Positions 43,895 to 53,680 of a DNA stretch of 64,000 nt are shown piece after piece; the stretch's first letter is position 1; every line of letters starts with the position of its first letter. Both the position numbers and the translations under genes were made by a program. The notes below the pieces were generated by a model. The model saw nothing but the letters and a program-made list of their open reading frames with translations, did not search any database and was not told the DNA's origin. Location of the stretch: positions 372,001 to 436,000 of the forward strand of contig NZ_BCQT01000002.1 of NCBI RefSeq assembly GCF_001552215.1, read 5' to 3'. The DNA comes from Actinomadura macra NBRC 14102. Its GTDB lineage: Bacteria; Actinomycetota; Actinomycetes; Streptosporangiales; Streptosporangiaceae.

Positions 43895-44365
43895 TCAGTG
43901 CTTCTTCGGCACGCGGACGAGCTTGGCGGTGCGGGTGTCGCCGGAGCGCTCGCCGTAGACGAGGGCCGGATCACCGTTCTTCAGGTCGGCGATGGTGGCC
44001 TTTTCGCCGTCCTTGCGGACACGGGTCTTCGAGTCGGTGGTCCACGTCCAGGTCGCACCGTCGAGGCTGCGGAAGGTCAGGGTGGTGCCGGAACGTCCGG
44101 TGAGCGTTCCGCGCTGCCAGGTGGCGAGGCGGAAGCCCTCCTTCCGCTGGACGGTCGCCTCGCCATGGATGCCGATACCACCGCGGGCGCCGTGGGACGA
44201 GGTGTGCTTCCCGCCGTGGCCCGGGTGCGGTTTGCCGGAGGCGGACGGGCGGGGGGTGGGGTCGTCCGCGGCCGCCGGGACGGCCAGGTACAGGCCGAGT
44301 CCGAGCAGTCCTGCCGCGCTGATACCGGCCGTGAGGGTCTTCTTGTTCGTTTTCATGGTGCTCAT
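43895..44365 (-). CDS. secreted OB/SH3-like small protein
   Basis: A 156-residue protein with signal peptide (TAGISAAGLLGLGLYLAVPA), a Pro/His/Gly-rich spacer, and a C-terminal beta domain (GTLTGRSGTTLTFRSLDGA, VRKDGEKATIADLKNGDPAL) similar to the DUF5666 type. It lies ahead of the two-component operon in the same direction with a 230-bp gap, as sensors and their exported partners often do. Confidence 0.78.
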   Translation of the reverse strand: MSTMKTNKKTLTAGISAAGLLGLGLYLAVPAAADDPTPRPSASGKPHPGHGGKHTSSHGARGGIGIHGEATVQRKEGFRLATWQRGTLTGRSGTTLTFRSLDGATWTWTTDSKTRVRKDGEKATIADLKNGDPALVYGERSGDTRTAKLVRVPKKH

Positions 44366-44567
44366 GTAACCGAGGCCGCCTGGTAGGAGCCCTCACAGAA
44401 TCCTGGGAGAAGCCTGGGAATCGCCCACGGATTCGCTTCGCGGAACGGAGGGGCTCCCCCGGCGATGCGGGTGGGACGTATGTGATGTAGGTCTCAGTTA
44501 GGGGTGGGGTGTCCCCCGTCGGTCTGGAGCCGGGAGTAGAGACGGTGAACGAGGGGCGGAGGACGGG

Positions 44568-44714
44568 ATGGCGGATCGTGCCGGTTTCACCGACTACGTC
44601 GAGGAGCATTCGGACCGTCTGCTCAGGACCGCGTACCTGCTCACCAGGGACTGGGCGCGTGCCGAGGATCTTCTGCAGACGGCGCTGGCCGGCATCTATG
44701 ACCGTGCCACCTGA
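44568..44714 (+). pseudogene. truncated SigE-family sigma factor (region 2 only)
   Basis: Forty-eight codons, starting at an ATG with GGAGGACGGG upstream. It reads as the N terminus of an ECF sigma factor (FTDYVEEHSDRLLRTAYLLT, then RAEDLLQTALAGIYDRAT) and stops where the helix of region 2 should continue. Region 4 is absent. It is the third sigma-type sequence in the window. It may be dead, or a small protein that competes for RNA polymerase. Confidence 0.6.
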
Positions 44715-44719
44715 CCGGA

Positions 44720-44760
44720 CCGTTCCCTTGTGGGGGGACACCCCCCACGCCCCGGAACGG
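44720..44760. terminator. bidirectional hairpin between the sigma stub and recQ
   Basis: CCGTTCC at 44720-44726 pairs with GGAACGG at 44754-44760, and inside it GTGGGGGG at 44730-44737 pairs with CCCCCCAC at 44741-44748 round an ACA loop. It sits between convergent genes. Confidence 0.75.
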
Positions 44761-44796
44761 ATTGTTCTGGCTGACGCGGGCCGGCCGCGACGGCGG

Positions 44797-46647
44797 TCAG
44801 TCGGTTGCGGCGAGGGTCTCCAGCACCTGGTCACCGTACTTGGCCAGCTTGTTCTCGCCGACGCCGTTCACCCTGCCGAGTTCGGTCAGGGACGAGGGGA
44901 GGGCGGTCGCGATCTCGCGCAGGGTCGCGTCGTGGAAGATCACGTATGCGGGGACGCCCTGCTCCTTGGCGGTGGCGGCGCGCCAGGCGCGCAGCCGCTC
45001 GAAGATGGGCGTCGCCTCGGGGGCCAGCTCGACGGGGGGCTTGCGGTCCTTGGCGACCTTCGCCGTCTTCGCGGCCTTCGCGGTGGGGCGGTCGGCTTCG
45101 CGGCGCATCATGACCTTGCGCCGCCCGCGCAGGACGTCGCCGCTGGTGTCGGTCTGGAGCAGCGTCCCGTGATCGCTCTCGACGGTGATCAGGCCCTGCG
45201 CCAGGAGCTGCCGGACGACGCCGCGCCACTCGACCTCGCGGAGGTCGGTGCCGACGCCGAAGGGCTTGAGGGAGTCGTGGTCGAACTGGATGACCTTGGC
45301 GCTCTTCTTGCCGAGGAGGATGTCGATGATGTGGCCCGCGCCGAACTTCTGGCGGCGCTCGCGGTCGAGCCGGACGATCACTGACAGGACCTTCTGGGCG
45401 GCGACCGTCGCGTCCCACGTCTCGGGCGGGGACAGGCACGTGTCGCAGTTGCCGCAGTGCTCGCTCGACTGGCCGAAGTAGTCGAGCAGCTGGACGCGGC
45501 GGCATTCGACGGTCTCGCACAGCGCGAGCATGGAGTCGAGGTGGATGCTCTGCCGGCGGCGGTGCGCGGCGTCGCCTTCGCCCGAGTCGATCATCTTGCG
45601 GAGGTTGACGACGTCCTGGAGGCCGTAGGCGAGCCAGGCCGTGGACGGGAGGCCGTCGCGGCCGGCGCGTCCCGTCTCCTGGTAGTAGCCCTCGACGGAC
45701 TTGGGGAGGTCCAGGTGGGCGACGAAGCGGACGTCGGGCTTGTCGATGCCCATGCCGAACGCGATGGTCGCGACGATGACGAGCCCGTCCTCGCGGAGGA
45801 AGCGGGACTGGTTGACGGCGCGCGTGCCCGCGTCCAGGCCGGCGTGGTAGGGGAGGGCTTCGATGCCGTTCTGGGTGAGGAACGCGGCGTGCTTCTCCAC
45901 CGAGTTGCGGGACAGGCAGTACACGATGCCCGCGTCGCCCTGGTGCTCGTTCTGCAGGAGGCGCAGGAGCTGGCGTTTGGCGTCGGTCTTCGGCTCGATG
46001 CGGTACTGGATGTTGGGGCGGTCGAAGCTCGCGACGAAGTGCTTCGCCTGCTCCAGGCCGAGCCGGGACGCGATCTCCGCACGGGTCGCCTCGGTGGCGG
46101 TCGCGGTGAGGGCGATGCGCGGGACGTCCGGCCAGCGCTCGTGCAGGCCCGACAGCATCAGGTAGTCGGGACGGAAGTCGTGGCCCCACTGGGACACGCA
46201 GTGCGCCTCGTCGATCGCGAACAGCGCGATCGTGCCGCGGTCGAGGAGTTCGACCGTGGAGGCGAGCCGCAGCCGCTCCGGCGCCAGGTAGAGCAGGTCG
46301 AGCTCGCCCGCGACGTACTGGGCCTCGACGACGCGCCGTTCGTCGTGGTCCTGGGTGGAGTTCAGGAACCCGGCCTGGACGCCGAGCGTCCGCAGCGCGT
46401 CCACCTGGTCCTGCATGAGGGCGATGAGCGGCGAGATGACGATCCCGGTGCCCTTCCGGACCTGCGCGGGGATCTGGTAGCACAGCGACTTGCCGCCGCC
46501 CGTCGGCATCAGGACGAGGGCGTCCCCGCCGTCGACCACATGCTCGATGATCTCTCGCTGGCCGTCCCGGAACGTGTCGTACCCGAACACGCGCCGGAGC
46601 GTTTCCAGCGCCTCGCTCACCTGGGTGCCGATCTCGGGGGAAGCCAT
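44797..46647 (-). CDS. recQ: ATP-dependent DNA helicase RecQ
   Basis: A 616-residue SF2 helicase. Walker A is [11 protein letters not shown], the DEAH box is in [19 protein letters not shown], motif VI in ETGRAGRDG, and the zinc cluster in [21 protein letters not shown] winged-helix domain and a C-terminal HRDC domain ([34 protein letters not shown]) complete the standard plan. It unwinds DNA in recombination and replication repair. It is followed downstream on the other strand by the sigma stub; the HAD gene lies 45 bp upstream in the same direction. Confidence 0.96.
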   Translation of the reverse strand: MASPEIGTQVSEALETLRRVFGYDTFRDGQREIIEHVVDGGDALVLMPTGGGKSLCYQIPAQVRKGTGIVISPLIALMQDQVDALRTLGVQAGFLNSTQDHDERRVVEAQYVAGELDLLYLAPERLRLASTVELLDRGTIALFAIDEAHCVSQWGHDFRPDYLMLSGLHERWPDVPRIALTATATEATRAEIASRLGLEQAKHFVASFDRPNIQYRIEPKTDAKRQLLRLLQNEHQGDAGIVYCLSRNSVEKHAAFLTQNGIEALPYHAGLDAGTRAVNQSRFLREDGLVIVATIAFGMGIDKPDVRFVAHLDLPKSVEGYYQETGRAGRDGLPSTAWLAYGLQDVVNLRKMIDSGEGDAAHRRRQSIHLDSMLALCETVECRRVQLLDYFGQSSEHCGNCDTCLSPPETWDATVAAQKVLSVIVRLDRERRQKFGAGHIIDILLGKKSAKVIQFDHDSLKPFGVGTDLREVEWRGVVRQLLAQGLITVESDHGTLLQTDTSGDVLRGRRKVMMRREADRPTAKAAKTAKVAKDRKPPVELAPEATPIFERLRAWRAATAKEQGVPAYVIFHDATLREIATALPSSLTELGRVNGVGENKLAKYGDQVLETLAATD

Positions 46648-46692
46648 CGCTCCATCCTAGGAGCCCGCGCCGACAGCGCACGCGGGAACGGC

Positions 46693-47355
46693 TCAGGACG
46701 AGCCGAGGCCCTCGATCAGCCGCGGTGTGATCTCGTCCAGGCCGCCGGCGACGTGGTCGGCGAGGGCCAGCGCGTCCGGCGCGGGCGGATGGGACGGGCG
46801 CGGGACGGCGATGACCCGCATCCTTGCCGCGTGCGCCGAGCGCAGCCCGTTGCCGGAGTCCTCGATGGCGACGCAGGCGGTGGCCGGGACCTCCAGCCGG
46901 GCGGCGACGGTGAGGTAGCCGTCCGGGGCGGGCTTGCCGCTGTCGACCTCCTCGGTGGACACGGTCGCGCGGAACAGCCCGTCCACGCCGAGCTTGCCCA
47001 GGACGAGGTCGATCAGCGCGCGGGGGGAGGAACTGGCGAGGCCCAGCGGACGGTAGTCGGCCAAGCGGCGGACGGCGTCCTCCGCGCCCGGCAGCACCGG
47101 CGGGCCGCCCGCGTAGTGCTGGGACATCTGGTCGATCACCTCGTAGGCGACCTCGTCGCCGGTGACGCCGTCGACGAGTTCGGTGGCGATGTAGTCGGCC
47201 CATTCGGCGGTGTTCATGCCCATCAGCCGTTCCTGGGTGTCGGGCAGCCAGCGTCCGCCGTGGCCTGCGACGTAGGCGCGGCGGACCTCCTCCCACACCG
47301 GTTCGGAGTCGATCAGCACGCCGTCCAGGTCGAACACGATGGCCTGCGCGGACAT
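46693..47355 (-). CDS. HAD-superfamily phosphatase (beta-phosphoglucomutase/sugar phosphatase-like)
   Basis: A 220-residue HAD hydrolase with motif I VFDLDGVLIDS, motif II in LASSS, Lys in SGKPAPDGY and motif IV in CVAIEDSGNGLRSA. The ATG at 47355 has GGAGG upstream and is preferred over the longer reading to 47457. Such enzymes dephosphorylate sugar phosphates or nucleotides; the actual substrate is not readable from sequence. It may share a transcript with recQ. Confidence 0.9.
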   Translation of the reverse strand: MSAQAIVFDLDGVLIDSEPVWEEVRRAYVAGHGGRWLPDTQERLMGMNTAEWADYIATELVDGVTGDEVAYEVIDQMSQHYAGGPPVLPGAEDAVRRLADYRPLGLASSSPRALIDLVLGKLGVDGLFRATVSTEEVDSGKPAPDGYLTVAARLEVPATACVAIEDSGNGLRSAHAARMRVIAVPRPSHPPAPDALALADHVAGGLDEITPRLIEGLGSS

Positions 47356-47549
47356 GGATCCTCCTGCGTTCGCTCTACGGCTTCCGGCAGTGATCATTAC
47401 CCGGTGGCACGGCGCGGAACCCAGGTGCTCTGGTGGAGAATGTCCACCTATCTGCATATATCCGGCGAATGCGACATGGGGTGGCGGACGTCTGGCAAGG
47501 TGGGTGATCTCCGTCCCCCCTCCGGAGTCACCGCAGAGGAGAACTACCC

Positions 47550-48041
47550 ATGGTGTTCCTCGGTTTCCTGCTGGTAGCGGCTGCCGTCGTCATCACGGTC
47601 GGCGTCGTCCTGGACAACACAGGCCCCGCGCACCTCACCGTCGTCGGCCAGACGGCGCCCGGCATGGACAGCCAATGGCAGGTCTTCCTGGCCGGAGGCG
47701 CCGTGGCCCTCGTCTTCATCGCCGGCGCGATGCTCACCTTCATGGGCGCCGGGCGGATGATGCGCGCCCGCCGCGACCTGCGTTACCTGCGGGAAGAGCA
47801 CGAGGAGTCGCTCTCCACCCTGGAGATGGAGAAGCGCCGCCTCCAGCGCGAACTGGCCCGCGTCCGCCAGGCCGGCCCCGCTCAGAACGCCACCCCCCAG
47901 AACGCGGAGGCGTCGCAGCCTTCGGACGCCGCGTCCGGTTCCGCCGGGAACTTCGGGCAGCGGCAACCGGCCTCGGCCGGGCGCCCCGCGTCCCGTCCGA
48001 CGAACCCGGCCCTGTCCCCCTTCTTCGACCGCAAGGACTGA
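47550..48041 (+). CDS. two-span membrane protein with coiled-coil tail
   Basis: A 163-residue protein preceded by GAGGAG. Two membrane helices (FLGFLLVAAAVVITVGVVL and FLAGGAVALVFIAGAMLTFM) lead to a charged helix (REEHEESLSTLEMEKRRLQR) and a Pro/Ser-rich tail. I know no named family. It is a common small envelope protein design in actinomycetes; function unknown. Confidence 0.8.
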   Translation: MVFLGFLLVAAAVVITVGVVLDNTGPAHLTVVGQTAPGMDSQWQVFLAGGAVALVFIAGAMLTFMGAGRMMRARRDLRYLREEHEESLSTLEMEKRRLQRELARVRQAGPAQNATPQNAEASQPSDAASGSAGNFGQRQPASAGRPASRPTNPALSPFFDRKD

Positions 48042-48158
48042 CCGGCGCCCGCGGCGCGGCGGGGGCGCGCCGCCTCGTACCGGATGATGAGGAAGACCGG
48101 CAGCGAAATCGCCACGTAGAGGGATGGCGCGCGCCTTCTGGGCCAGCATGCTCGTGGT

Positions 48159-48533
48159 GTGCGGATTCTTCTCAAGGTGGGCATCACCGCGGTCGCCCTG
48201 TGGGCCGCCACCGCGCTGATCCACGGCATCACGGTCACCGGCGACACCGCCGGGCGGCGGGCCCTGACCCTGCTCGGTGTCGCGGTCATCTTTGGCCTGG
48301 TCAACGCCATCATCAAGCCGATCGTCAAGACGCTCGGCTGCGCCTTCTACATCCTCACGCTCGGCCTGATCGGGCTGGTGGTGAACGCGCTGCTGCTCTG
48401 GCTGACCAGCGAGGTCGCCGGGCGCCTGGAACTGCCGTTCCACGTCTCGGGCTTCGTCCCGGCGTTCTGGGGCGCGATCGTCGTGGGCGTGGTCGGCTGG
48501 CTACTCCACCTCGTCCTCGGCGACGACGACTAG
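48159..48533 (+). CDS. phage-holin-superfamily IV-like membrane protein
   Basis: A 124-residue hydrophobic protein with four membrane helices. The signature IFGLVNAIIKPIVKTLGCAF and LTLGLIGLVVNALLLWLTS matches the widespread four-span family annotated as phage holin IV or membrane protein of unknown function. There are no lysis genes nearby, so a phage role is unlikely. It starts at GTG and ends 22 bp from a convergent large gene. Confidence 0.85.
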   Translation: MRILLKVGITAVALWAATALIHGITVTGDTAGRRALTLLGVAVIFGLVNAIIKPIVKTLGCAFYILTLGLIGLVVNALLLWLTSEVAGRLELPFHVSGFVPAFWGAIVVGVVGWLLHLVLGDDD

Positions 48534-48555
48534 ACAGCTCAGGACGCTGCGGGCG

Positions 48556-51135
48556 CTAGGCCCCCGGCCCGGTCACGAGGACGGGTGCGGCCGTGGCGCC
48601 GCGGACGAAGGGGCTGAGCGCCAGGCGTTCGGCGAGCCCGTCGGCGTCGGCGGCGCGGGTGTACTCGGGGTAGGACGGGGGCCGGGTGCCGGGACGGCCG
48701 ACGAGGACCCAGCGGCGTGCCCGGACGGCGCCGATGAGGAACTCCGTGTCCGTGACCGTTCCCGCGTCCGCGACGATCAGCGAGTCGAACTCCTCGTCGG
48801 CGAGGGTCAGACCGGCGCCCAGCGGGGTGCCGATGACCAGGTCGGCGGTGCGGACCAGGACACCGGCCGCGCCGTCGGCCGCGTCGACGCCCTCCTGGTA
48901 ACCGGTGAGCTGCTCGATGCGCGCCATCGCCCGCCGCTGGTGCGTACCGATCAGGTCGGGCTCGTCCACGGGATCGGCGCCGCAGATCTCCCGGACGTTC
49001 TCCCGCGACCGGGCCTCCGCCTCGGCGGCCGTCGACAGCTCCGCGGAGCGGGCGGCCAGCTCCTCCGCGGCCTCGGCGGTGCGCCGCTCCAGGGTGGCCT
49101 GCGACTCGGCCGCGTGGGCGGTGGCGGCCGCCGCGGCGGCCGCGGCGCGTTCGGCGGTCGCGAGGGCCGCCTCCCGTGCCGCGCGCGCCGCCTCCACCCG
49201 CTCCTCGATCGCCCGCGCGGCCTGCTGCGCCACCCGTGCCTCCAGGCCGGCCTGGGTGGCCCGGTCCACGGACTCGGCGGCGAGCCTCGCCTGCTCCTGG
49301 TGATCGGCGGTCGCGGTCTCCCGCTCCGTCGCCAGCCAGGTGAGCTCCGTTCCCAGGCGCTCCTGCGCCTCCTTCGCGGTCGCCAGCCGCGATCCGCCGT
49401 CGGACACGAACGCGGCGAGCTCCTGACGCCGTCCCTCCGCCCGCTCCGCCGCCTCCTTGGCCGCCTTGGCCCGTTTGGCCGCCTCGTCCGCCTCCCGCGT
49501 CCTGGCCTTGACCTCGGCGCGCAGGCCGCTCAGCCCGGACGGCGGCGACGCCACGTGCAGGCGCTGGCCGAGCGACATCTTCCGCCGCATCCCCGACAGC
49601 GCCGACTCCGCCGAGACCAGCCGGTAGTAGGCCGCGTGGCCCTCGGCGGCGGCGTCGGCATCGGCCGCGGCGAGCCGGCCCGCCTCGTCGGCCACGCCGG
49701 GCAGCGCCTCCCGGGCCCGCGCCAGCTCGTCCTTCAGTGAGGCTTCCAGCTCTCGTGCGGCGCGCAGCTCCGACTGCGCGGTGATGGCGCGCTGGTCCAG
49801 CTGGGCGCAGCGGGCGTGGGCGGCATCGGCGACGCGGGTCAGCTCGCCCGCCTCGCCCGCCGCCGCGTCCGCCGCCGCCTGAAGCCGCTCGGCCTCCGCC
49901 TTGGGGGCGGCCAGCTCGGCCTCCGCCTCGTCCTGGACGGCGATGAGCCGCTCGGCCTCGGCCTGCGCGTCGGCCGCGGCCTGATCGGCCGCGGTGACCG
50001 CAGCCCGCGCTCCCTCGATGTCCTCGGCGAGTGCGGCCAGCTCGGCCTCCAGCTCCTCGCGGCGCCGGAGCTCCTCGGCCTGGACGGCCTCCAGTGCCGT
50101 CGCGTCCCGGGGCCACTGTTCCAGCCACATCAGCCCGCGTTGCAGCATGCGCGACTCCGCCGACCATGACTGCCGCCACGACTCCCCCACCGGACGGGCG
50201 ACCGCCTCCCGGACCCACGTCTCGGGAGCCGGCCCCGGTCCGATGCCCGGCTCAGGGAGCGTCGAGCCGCCGGCCAGCGATTCGTCGAGATCAGCGCCCA
50301 CCGCCGATATGCCACTCGGCACGGTGACGCCGGGTTCCGTGCTGCCGGGCGCCACGGCCGTCGCTTCCACGTCGTCCTGAAGTGACTCGTCCGACGGTGG
50401 GGCCGCGGACGGGCTGGTGATGGGACGGAACTCCACCGTTCCGTTGGAGCCGAAGTCTCCCCGGGGAGCCGGCTCGGCGGTCTCTTCCTCCATGACGGGG
50501 GGCTCTGTGAGGGCTGCGAGAGGCGTGTCCGGGCGGGTCTCGATCAGCAGGGCGAAGATGTCCGGGTCGTCCTCCATGCTGTGCAGCAGTTCCTCTGCCC
50601 TCTGCTGTGTCGGTGCCAGGAGGAGCGCCCGTTCGCTTGTCGCCAGAAGGGTGCGGACGGTGTCACGGATGGCGGCGGCCTCGTCCGACTCCTTCTCCAC
50701 CTGGACGAGGTGGGCCTCATCCGTATCGGACGAGAGGGACCCTGGCGCGACGAGCAGCCGGGCCAGCGTGTCCCAGGTGCCCGCGACCCGCTGCTCGCGG
50801 AACGCGCGGAGAGCGGCGATGTGCGGGGCCCATCCGGCCGCAGGGACGTCCTCGGGCGTCTCCCTCAGGCGGGCTTCAAGCCGCTCGTACATCTCGGTCA
50901 GCGGCCCGAAGACGCTCTCGACCAGATCCGGGCCGCCCCACGCCTCGCCCGCGCCGGAGACGCCGAGCGGCGGCGTCGGCGTGTCCGTGGGCTCGTCGAG
51001 CGGCACCGTGGTCATGTCCGCGCGAACGTCCAGGTCCGGGGCGTCCTGGTCGGACGCCTCCGGATCCGGGGTGTGCGCGGGCCCCTCGGTTTCGTTCGGC
51101 CCGTTGGGCTCTGCTGACTGATTCACCGACGCCAT
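48556..51135 (-). CDS. very large coiled-coil protein with degenerate SF1-helicase-like ends
   Basis: An 859-residue protein. Residues about 130-180 (AAIRDTVRTLLATSERALLL, APTQQRAEELLHS) look like the stretch after Walker A of SF1 helicases but there is no GxxGxGKT. Residues about 330-720 are Ala/Glu/Arg-rich and predicted coiled coil (REELEAELAALAEDIEGARA). Near residue 757 it returns to helicase-like sequence (VLVRTADLVIGTPLGAG, FDSLIVADAGTVTDTEFLIG, RWVLVGRPGTRPP), where an active enzyme has DEAG or DEAQ and VGDxxQLPP. Catalytic residues are thus replaced. It has no signal or membrane segment. Function unknown. Confidence 0.75.
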   Translation of the reverse strand: MASVNQSAEPNGPNETEGPAHTPDPEASDQDAPDLDVRADMTTVPLDEPTDTPTPPLGVSGAGEAWGGPDLVESVFGPLTEMYERLEARLRETPEDVPAAGWAPHIAALRAFREQRVAGTWDTLARLLVAPGSLSSDTDEAHLVQVEKESDEAAAIRDTVRTLLATSERALLLAPTQQRAEELLHSMEDDPDIFALLIETRPDTPLAALTEPPVMEEETAEPAPRGDFGSNGTVEFRPITSPSAAPPSDESLQDDVEATAVAPGSTEPGVTVPSGISAVGADLDESLAGGSTLPEPGIGPGPAPETWVREAVARPVGESWRQSWSAESRMLQRGLMWLEQWPRDATALEAVQAEELRRREELEAELAALAEDIEGARAAVTAADQAAADAQAEAERLIAVQDEAEAELAAPKAEAERLQAAADAAAGEAGELTRVADAAHARCAQLDQRAITAQSELRAARELEASLKDELARAREALPGVADEAGRLAAADADAAAEGHAAYYRLVSAESALSGMRRKMSLGQRLHVASPPSGLSGLRAEVKARTREADEAAKRAKAAKEAAERAEGRRQELAAFVSDGGSRLATAKEAQERLGTELTWLATERETATADHQEQARLAAESVDRATQAGLEARVAQQAARAIEERVEAARAAREAALATAERAAAAAAAATAHAAESQATLERRTAEAAEELAARSAELSTAAEAEARSRENVREICGADPVDEPDLIGTHQRRAMARIEQLTGYQEGVDAADGAAGVLVRTADLVIGTPLGAGLTLADEEFDSLIVADAGTVTDTEFLIGAVRARRWVLVGRPGTRPPSYPEYTRAADADGLAERLALSPFVRGATAAPVLVTGPGA

Positions 51136-51287
51136 CCCGTCCAGATCGACCCCGGGGCCGTATTTCTCCCCTTCTGCTCGGGACTAACGTCTCACAGGTC
51201 ACGGATCGCCGTTGCCCTGCCAGGACCACATGATGATCTTCACACGGCCGGTCCCGGCCGGTCCCGGCCCGTCATCGGTGCCGGACA

Positions 51288-52304
51288 TCAGTGAGGATTC
51301 GCCGCGAGCAGCTCCGCGAGGAGGTCGTCCAGGGTCACGATGCCCGCGAACTCGTTGCCGGCGCCGTTCACGACGGCGAGCGAGGCGCGGGTCCGGCGCA
51401 TCCGGCTGACCGCGTCCAGGACGGTCGTCTCCGCGGTCAGGACGGGCGCCGGGTGGGCCAGGTCCGCGGCGCGGCGCCCGCCGTCCGGCTCGGTGATGGC
51501 CGCGCGGACGTGCACGATGCCCGTCATGGCGCCGTCCCGGTCGCGGACGAGCAGGCGGTTGTGGCCGCTCGCGGTCGCGGTCCGGCGGATCTGCGCGGCG
51601 GTCGCGTCCGCGCCGATCGTGGTCACGGACGTGGCCGGGACGACGAGGGGCCCGACGGTCGCCTCGCGTGCGGAGATCGCGCGGCCGAGCAGCTCGTGGT
51701 CGTGCCGGCCGATCAGACCGCGGCGGCGCGACTCGCCGAGCAGATGGTTGAGCCGAGCGGGGTCGGTATGGCTGTCCAGCTCGTCCCGCGGCGTGACGCG
51801 GATCAGCCGCAGCAGCGCGTTGGTCGTGGAGTTGAGCGCCGCGAGAACGGGACGGGACACCTTCGCGAAGCCGCGGAAGGGCAGCGCCAGCAGCAGCGCC
51901 GAGCGCTCCGGATGCGTGATCGCCCACGACTTCGGGGCCATCTCGCCCACGACCATGTGCAGGAAGGTCACCACGGCGAGCGCGCAGGCGAGCGCGATGG
52001 CCTTCGACCCGGCCTCGGGCACGCCGGCGGCGTGCAGCGGCGGTTCGAGCACGTGCTCGAACGCGGGTTCGGTGACGATCGCGAGGCCCAGCGAGCACAT
52101 CGTGATGCCGAACTGGGCGCCCGCGAGCATCAGCGACAGCTCCCGGACCCCGGCGACGGCGGCCACGGCGCGCCGGCTGCCCCTGGCGGCCGCGCGTTCG
52201 AGCTGGGAGCGGTTGGCCGCCACCAGCGCGAACTCGGCCGCGACGAAGAACCCGTTCCCGATCAGCAGCAGGACGGTGATCAGCAGCGAGGTCAGCGGGT
52301 CCAC
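51288..52304 (-). CDS. CNNM/CorC-type membrane protein with CBS domains (copy 1)
   Basis: A 338-residue protein with a DUF21 membrane domain (LLITVLLLIGNGFFVAAEFA, GITMCSLGLAIVTEPAF, FLHMVVGEMAPKSWAI) and a pair of CBS domains at the C terminus (VVPATSVTTIGADATAAQIR, and EFAGIVTLDDLLAEL). The CorC C-terminal domain seen in copy 2 is missing. Family members act in Mg2+ or Co2+ export and ion homeostasis. Its 5' end overlaps copy 2 by 13 bp, so the two are cotranscribed. Confidence 0.9.
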   Translation of the reverse strand: MDPLTSLLITVLLLIGNGFFVAAEFALVAANRSQLERAAARGSRRAVAAVAGVRELSLMLAGAQFGITMCSLGLAIVTEPAFEHVLEPPLHAAGVPEAGSKAIALACALAVVTFLHMVVGEMAPKSWAITHPERSALLLALPFRGFAKVSRPVLAALNSTTNALLRLIRVTPRDELDSHTDPARLNHLLGESRRRGLIGRHDHELLGRAISAREATVGPLVVPATSVTTIGADATAAQIRRTATASGHNRLLVRDRDGAMTGIVHVRAAITEPDGGRRAADLAHPAPVLTAETTVLDAVSRMRRTRASLAVVNGAGNEFAGIVTLDDLLAELLAANPH

Positions 52305-53680
52305 GAGACCTCCTGTCCGGGGGCCGCCGCGTCCGGTTCCCCGTCAGGTGGACCGGGAGGGGCGGCGGGCGGTGCGGCGGAGGCCCGGATGCGGATCTTC
52401 TCCGCCACGCGCCGGGCGACGCTGACGACCTCCAGCTCCACGTGCCCGGCGCCGTCCAGGGCGATGGTGAGCCGGTCGCCGGGGCTCGGGAGGCGGCGCA
52501 ACTCCGCCATGGCGAGGCCGCCGAGGGTGTCGTAGGCGTCGCCCTCGGGCAGGTCGAGGCCGGTGAGGCGGCCGACCTCGTCGATGCGCATCCCGGCGTC
52601 GACCAGCCAGGAGCCGTCGGGGCCGGAGGTCGGGGCGTCCGCGCGGGCGTCGGTCTCGTCGGCGATCTCGCCGACGAGCTCCTCGGCGACGTCCTCGAAG
52701 GTGAGGATGCCCGCGAGGCCCCCGTACTCGTCGACGACGCAGGCGAACTCCTCGCCCGCCTCGCGCATGTGCTCGATCACCCCGTACAGCGGCTGGCTGC
52801 CCGGGACGAGCAGCGCCGGGCGGGCGATCTCCCCCACCGGCGTGGCCGGGTCGAGCGCGTCGTCGGCGACCTCCCGGGCGCCGGTGACGCCGATGACGTC
52901 GTCGACCTCCTGGCCGTAGACGGGATAGACGCTGTGCCCGGTCTCGCGGATCAGCGTGACCAGATCGGACACGGGGGCGGTGCTCGGCAGCGTCCGCACC
53001 TGGGGCCGCGGCACCATGACCTCGTCGGCCGTGCGGTCACCGAAGGACAGGGCGCGCTCCAGCAGGCCGGACAGGTCGGCCGGGAGATGCCCGGCTATGT
53101 GTGACTTGCCGATGATGTCGGCGAGTTCCTCCAGCGTGGCACCGCTGTGCAGCTCCTCGACGGGCTCGACGCCGACGGCGAGCAGCAAGCGTTCGGCGGC
53201 GCGGTCGAAGAACCGGATGAGCGGACCGGCGACGGTCAGGTAGACGAGGGTCGACGCCGCCAGCGCGCGCGCCAGGGACTCTGCGCGCGCGAGCGCGAGG
53301 TTCTTGGGGAACAGCTCTCCCAGCAGCATCTGGACGAGCGTGGCCAGGACGAAGCCGGTGGCGAGCGCGATGGCCCCGGTGGCTCCGGCGGGGACGCCCG
53401 CGACGTCCAGCAGCGGTTCGATCAGCTCCGCCAGCGCCGGCTTGGCGATGAATCCGACGACCAGGGTCGTCATCGTGATGCCGAGCTGCGCGCCCGACAG
53501 CATGAACGACAGCCGGCCGATGACCTTGAGCGCCCGGCGGGCGGACGCGTCCCCGCGCTTGGCGGCCTCGGCGAGCGCCGAACGGTCCGCGGCGACGTAG
53601 GCGAACTCCTGGGCGACGAAGTATCCGGTGGCGGCGGTGAGAAGGATCACCGCGAGAACCCCCAGCGCCGCGCTCACCAC
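52292..53680 (-). CDS. CNNM/CorC-type membrane protein with CBS and CorC_HlyC domains (copy 2)
   Basis: A 462-residue full-length member: DUF21 membrane domain (FVAQEFAYVAADRSALAEAA, QMLLGELFPKNLALARA), CBS pair (MVPRPQVRTLPSTAPVSDLV, FACVVDEYGGLAGILTFED) and C-terminal CorC_HlyC domain (WLVDAGMRIDEVGRLTGLDL). Such tandem pairs, long copy first, are common in actinobacteria and may form a heteromer. Role: divalent cation transport or resistance, by family knowledge. Confidence 0.92.
   Translation of the reverse strand: MVSAALGVLAVILLTAATGYFVAQEFAYVAADRSALAEAAKRGDASARRALKVIGRLSFMLSGAQLGITMTTLVVGFIAKPALAELIEPLLDVAGVPAGATGAIALATGFVLATLVQMLLGELFPKNLALARAESLARALAASTLVYLTVAGPLIRFFDRAAERLLLAVGVEPVEELHSGATLEELADIIGKSHIAGHLPADLSGLLERALSFGDRTADEVMVPRPQVRTLPSTAPVSDLVTLIRETGHSVYPVYGQEVDDVIGVTGAREVADDALDPATPVGEIARPALLVPGSQPLYGVIEHMREAGEEFACVVDEYGGLAGILTFEDVAEELVGEIADETDARADAPTSGPDGSWLVDAGMRIDEVGRLTGLDLPEGDAYDTLGGLAMAELRRLPSPGDRLTIALDGAGHVELEVVSVARRVAEKIRIRASAAPPAAPPGPPDGEPDAAAPGQEVSWTR

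Noticed and set aside
44831..47296. Minus-strand open frame of 821 codons
   Set aside because: It overlaps recQ and the HAD gene in another frame; the product is low-complexity Arg/Gly/Pro.
48159..48533. Phage lysis holin
   Set aside because: The four-span family is widespread in bacteria outside phages and no endolysin or phage genes adjoin it.
48539..50218. Minus-strand open frame of 559 codons
   Set aside because: It is a Gly/Arg-rich shadow of the coiled-coil giant in the same direction and a different frame.
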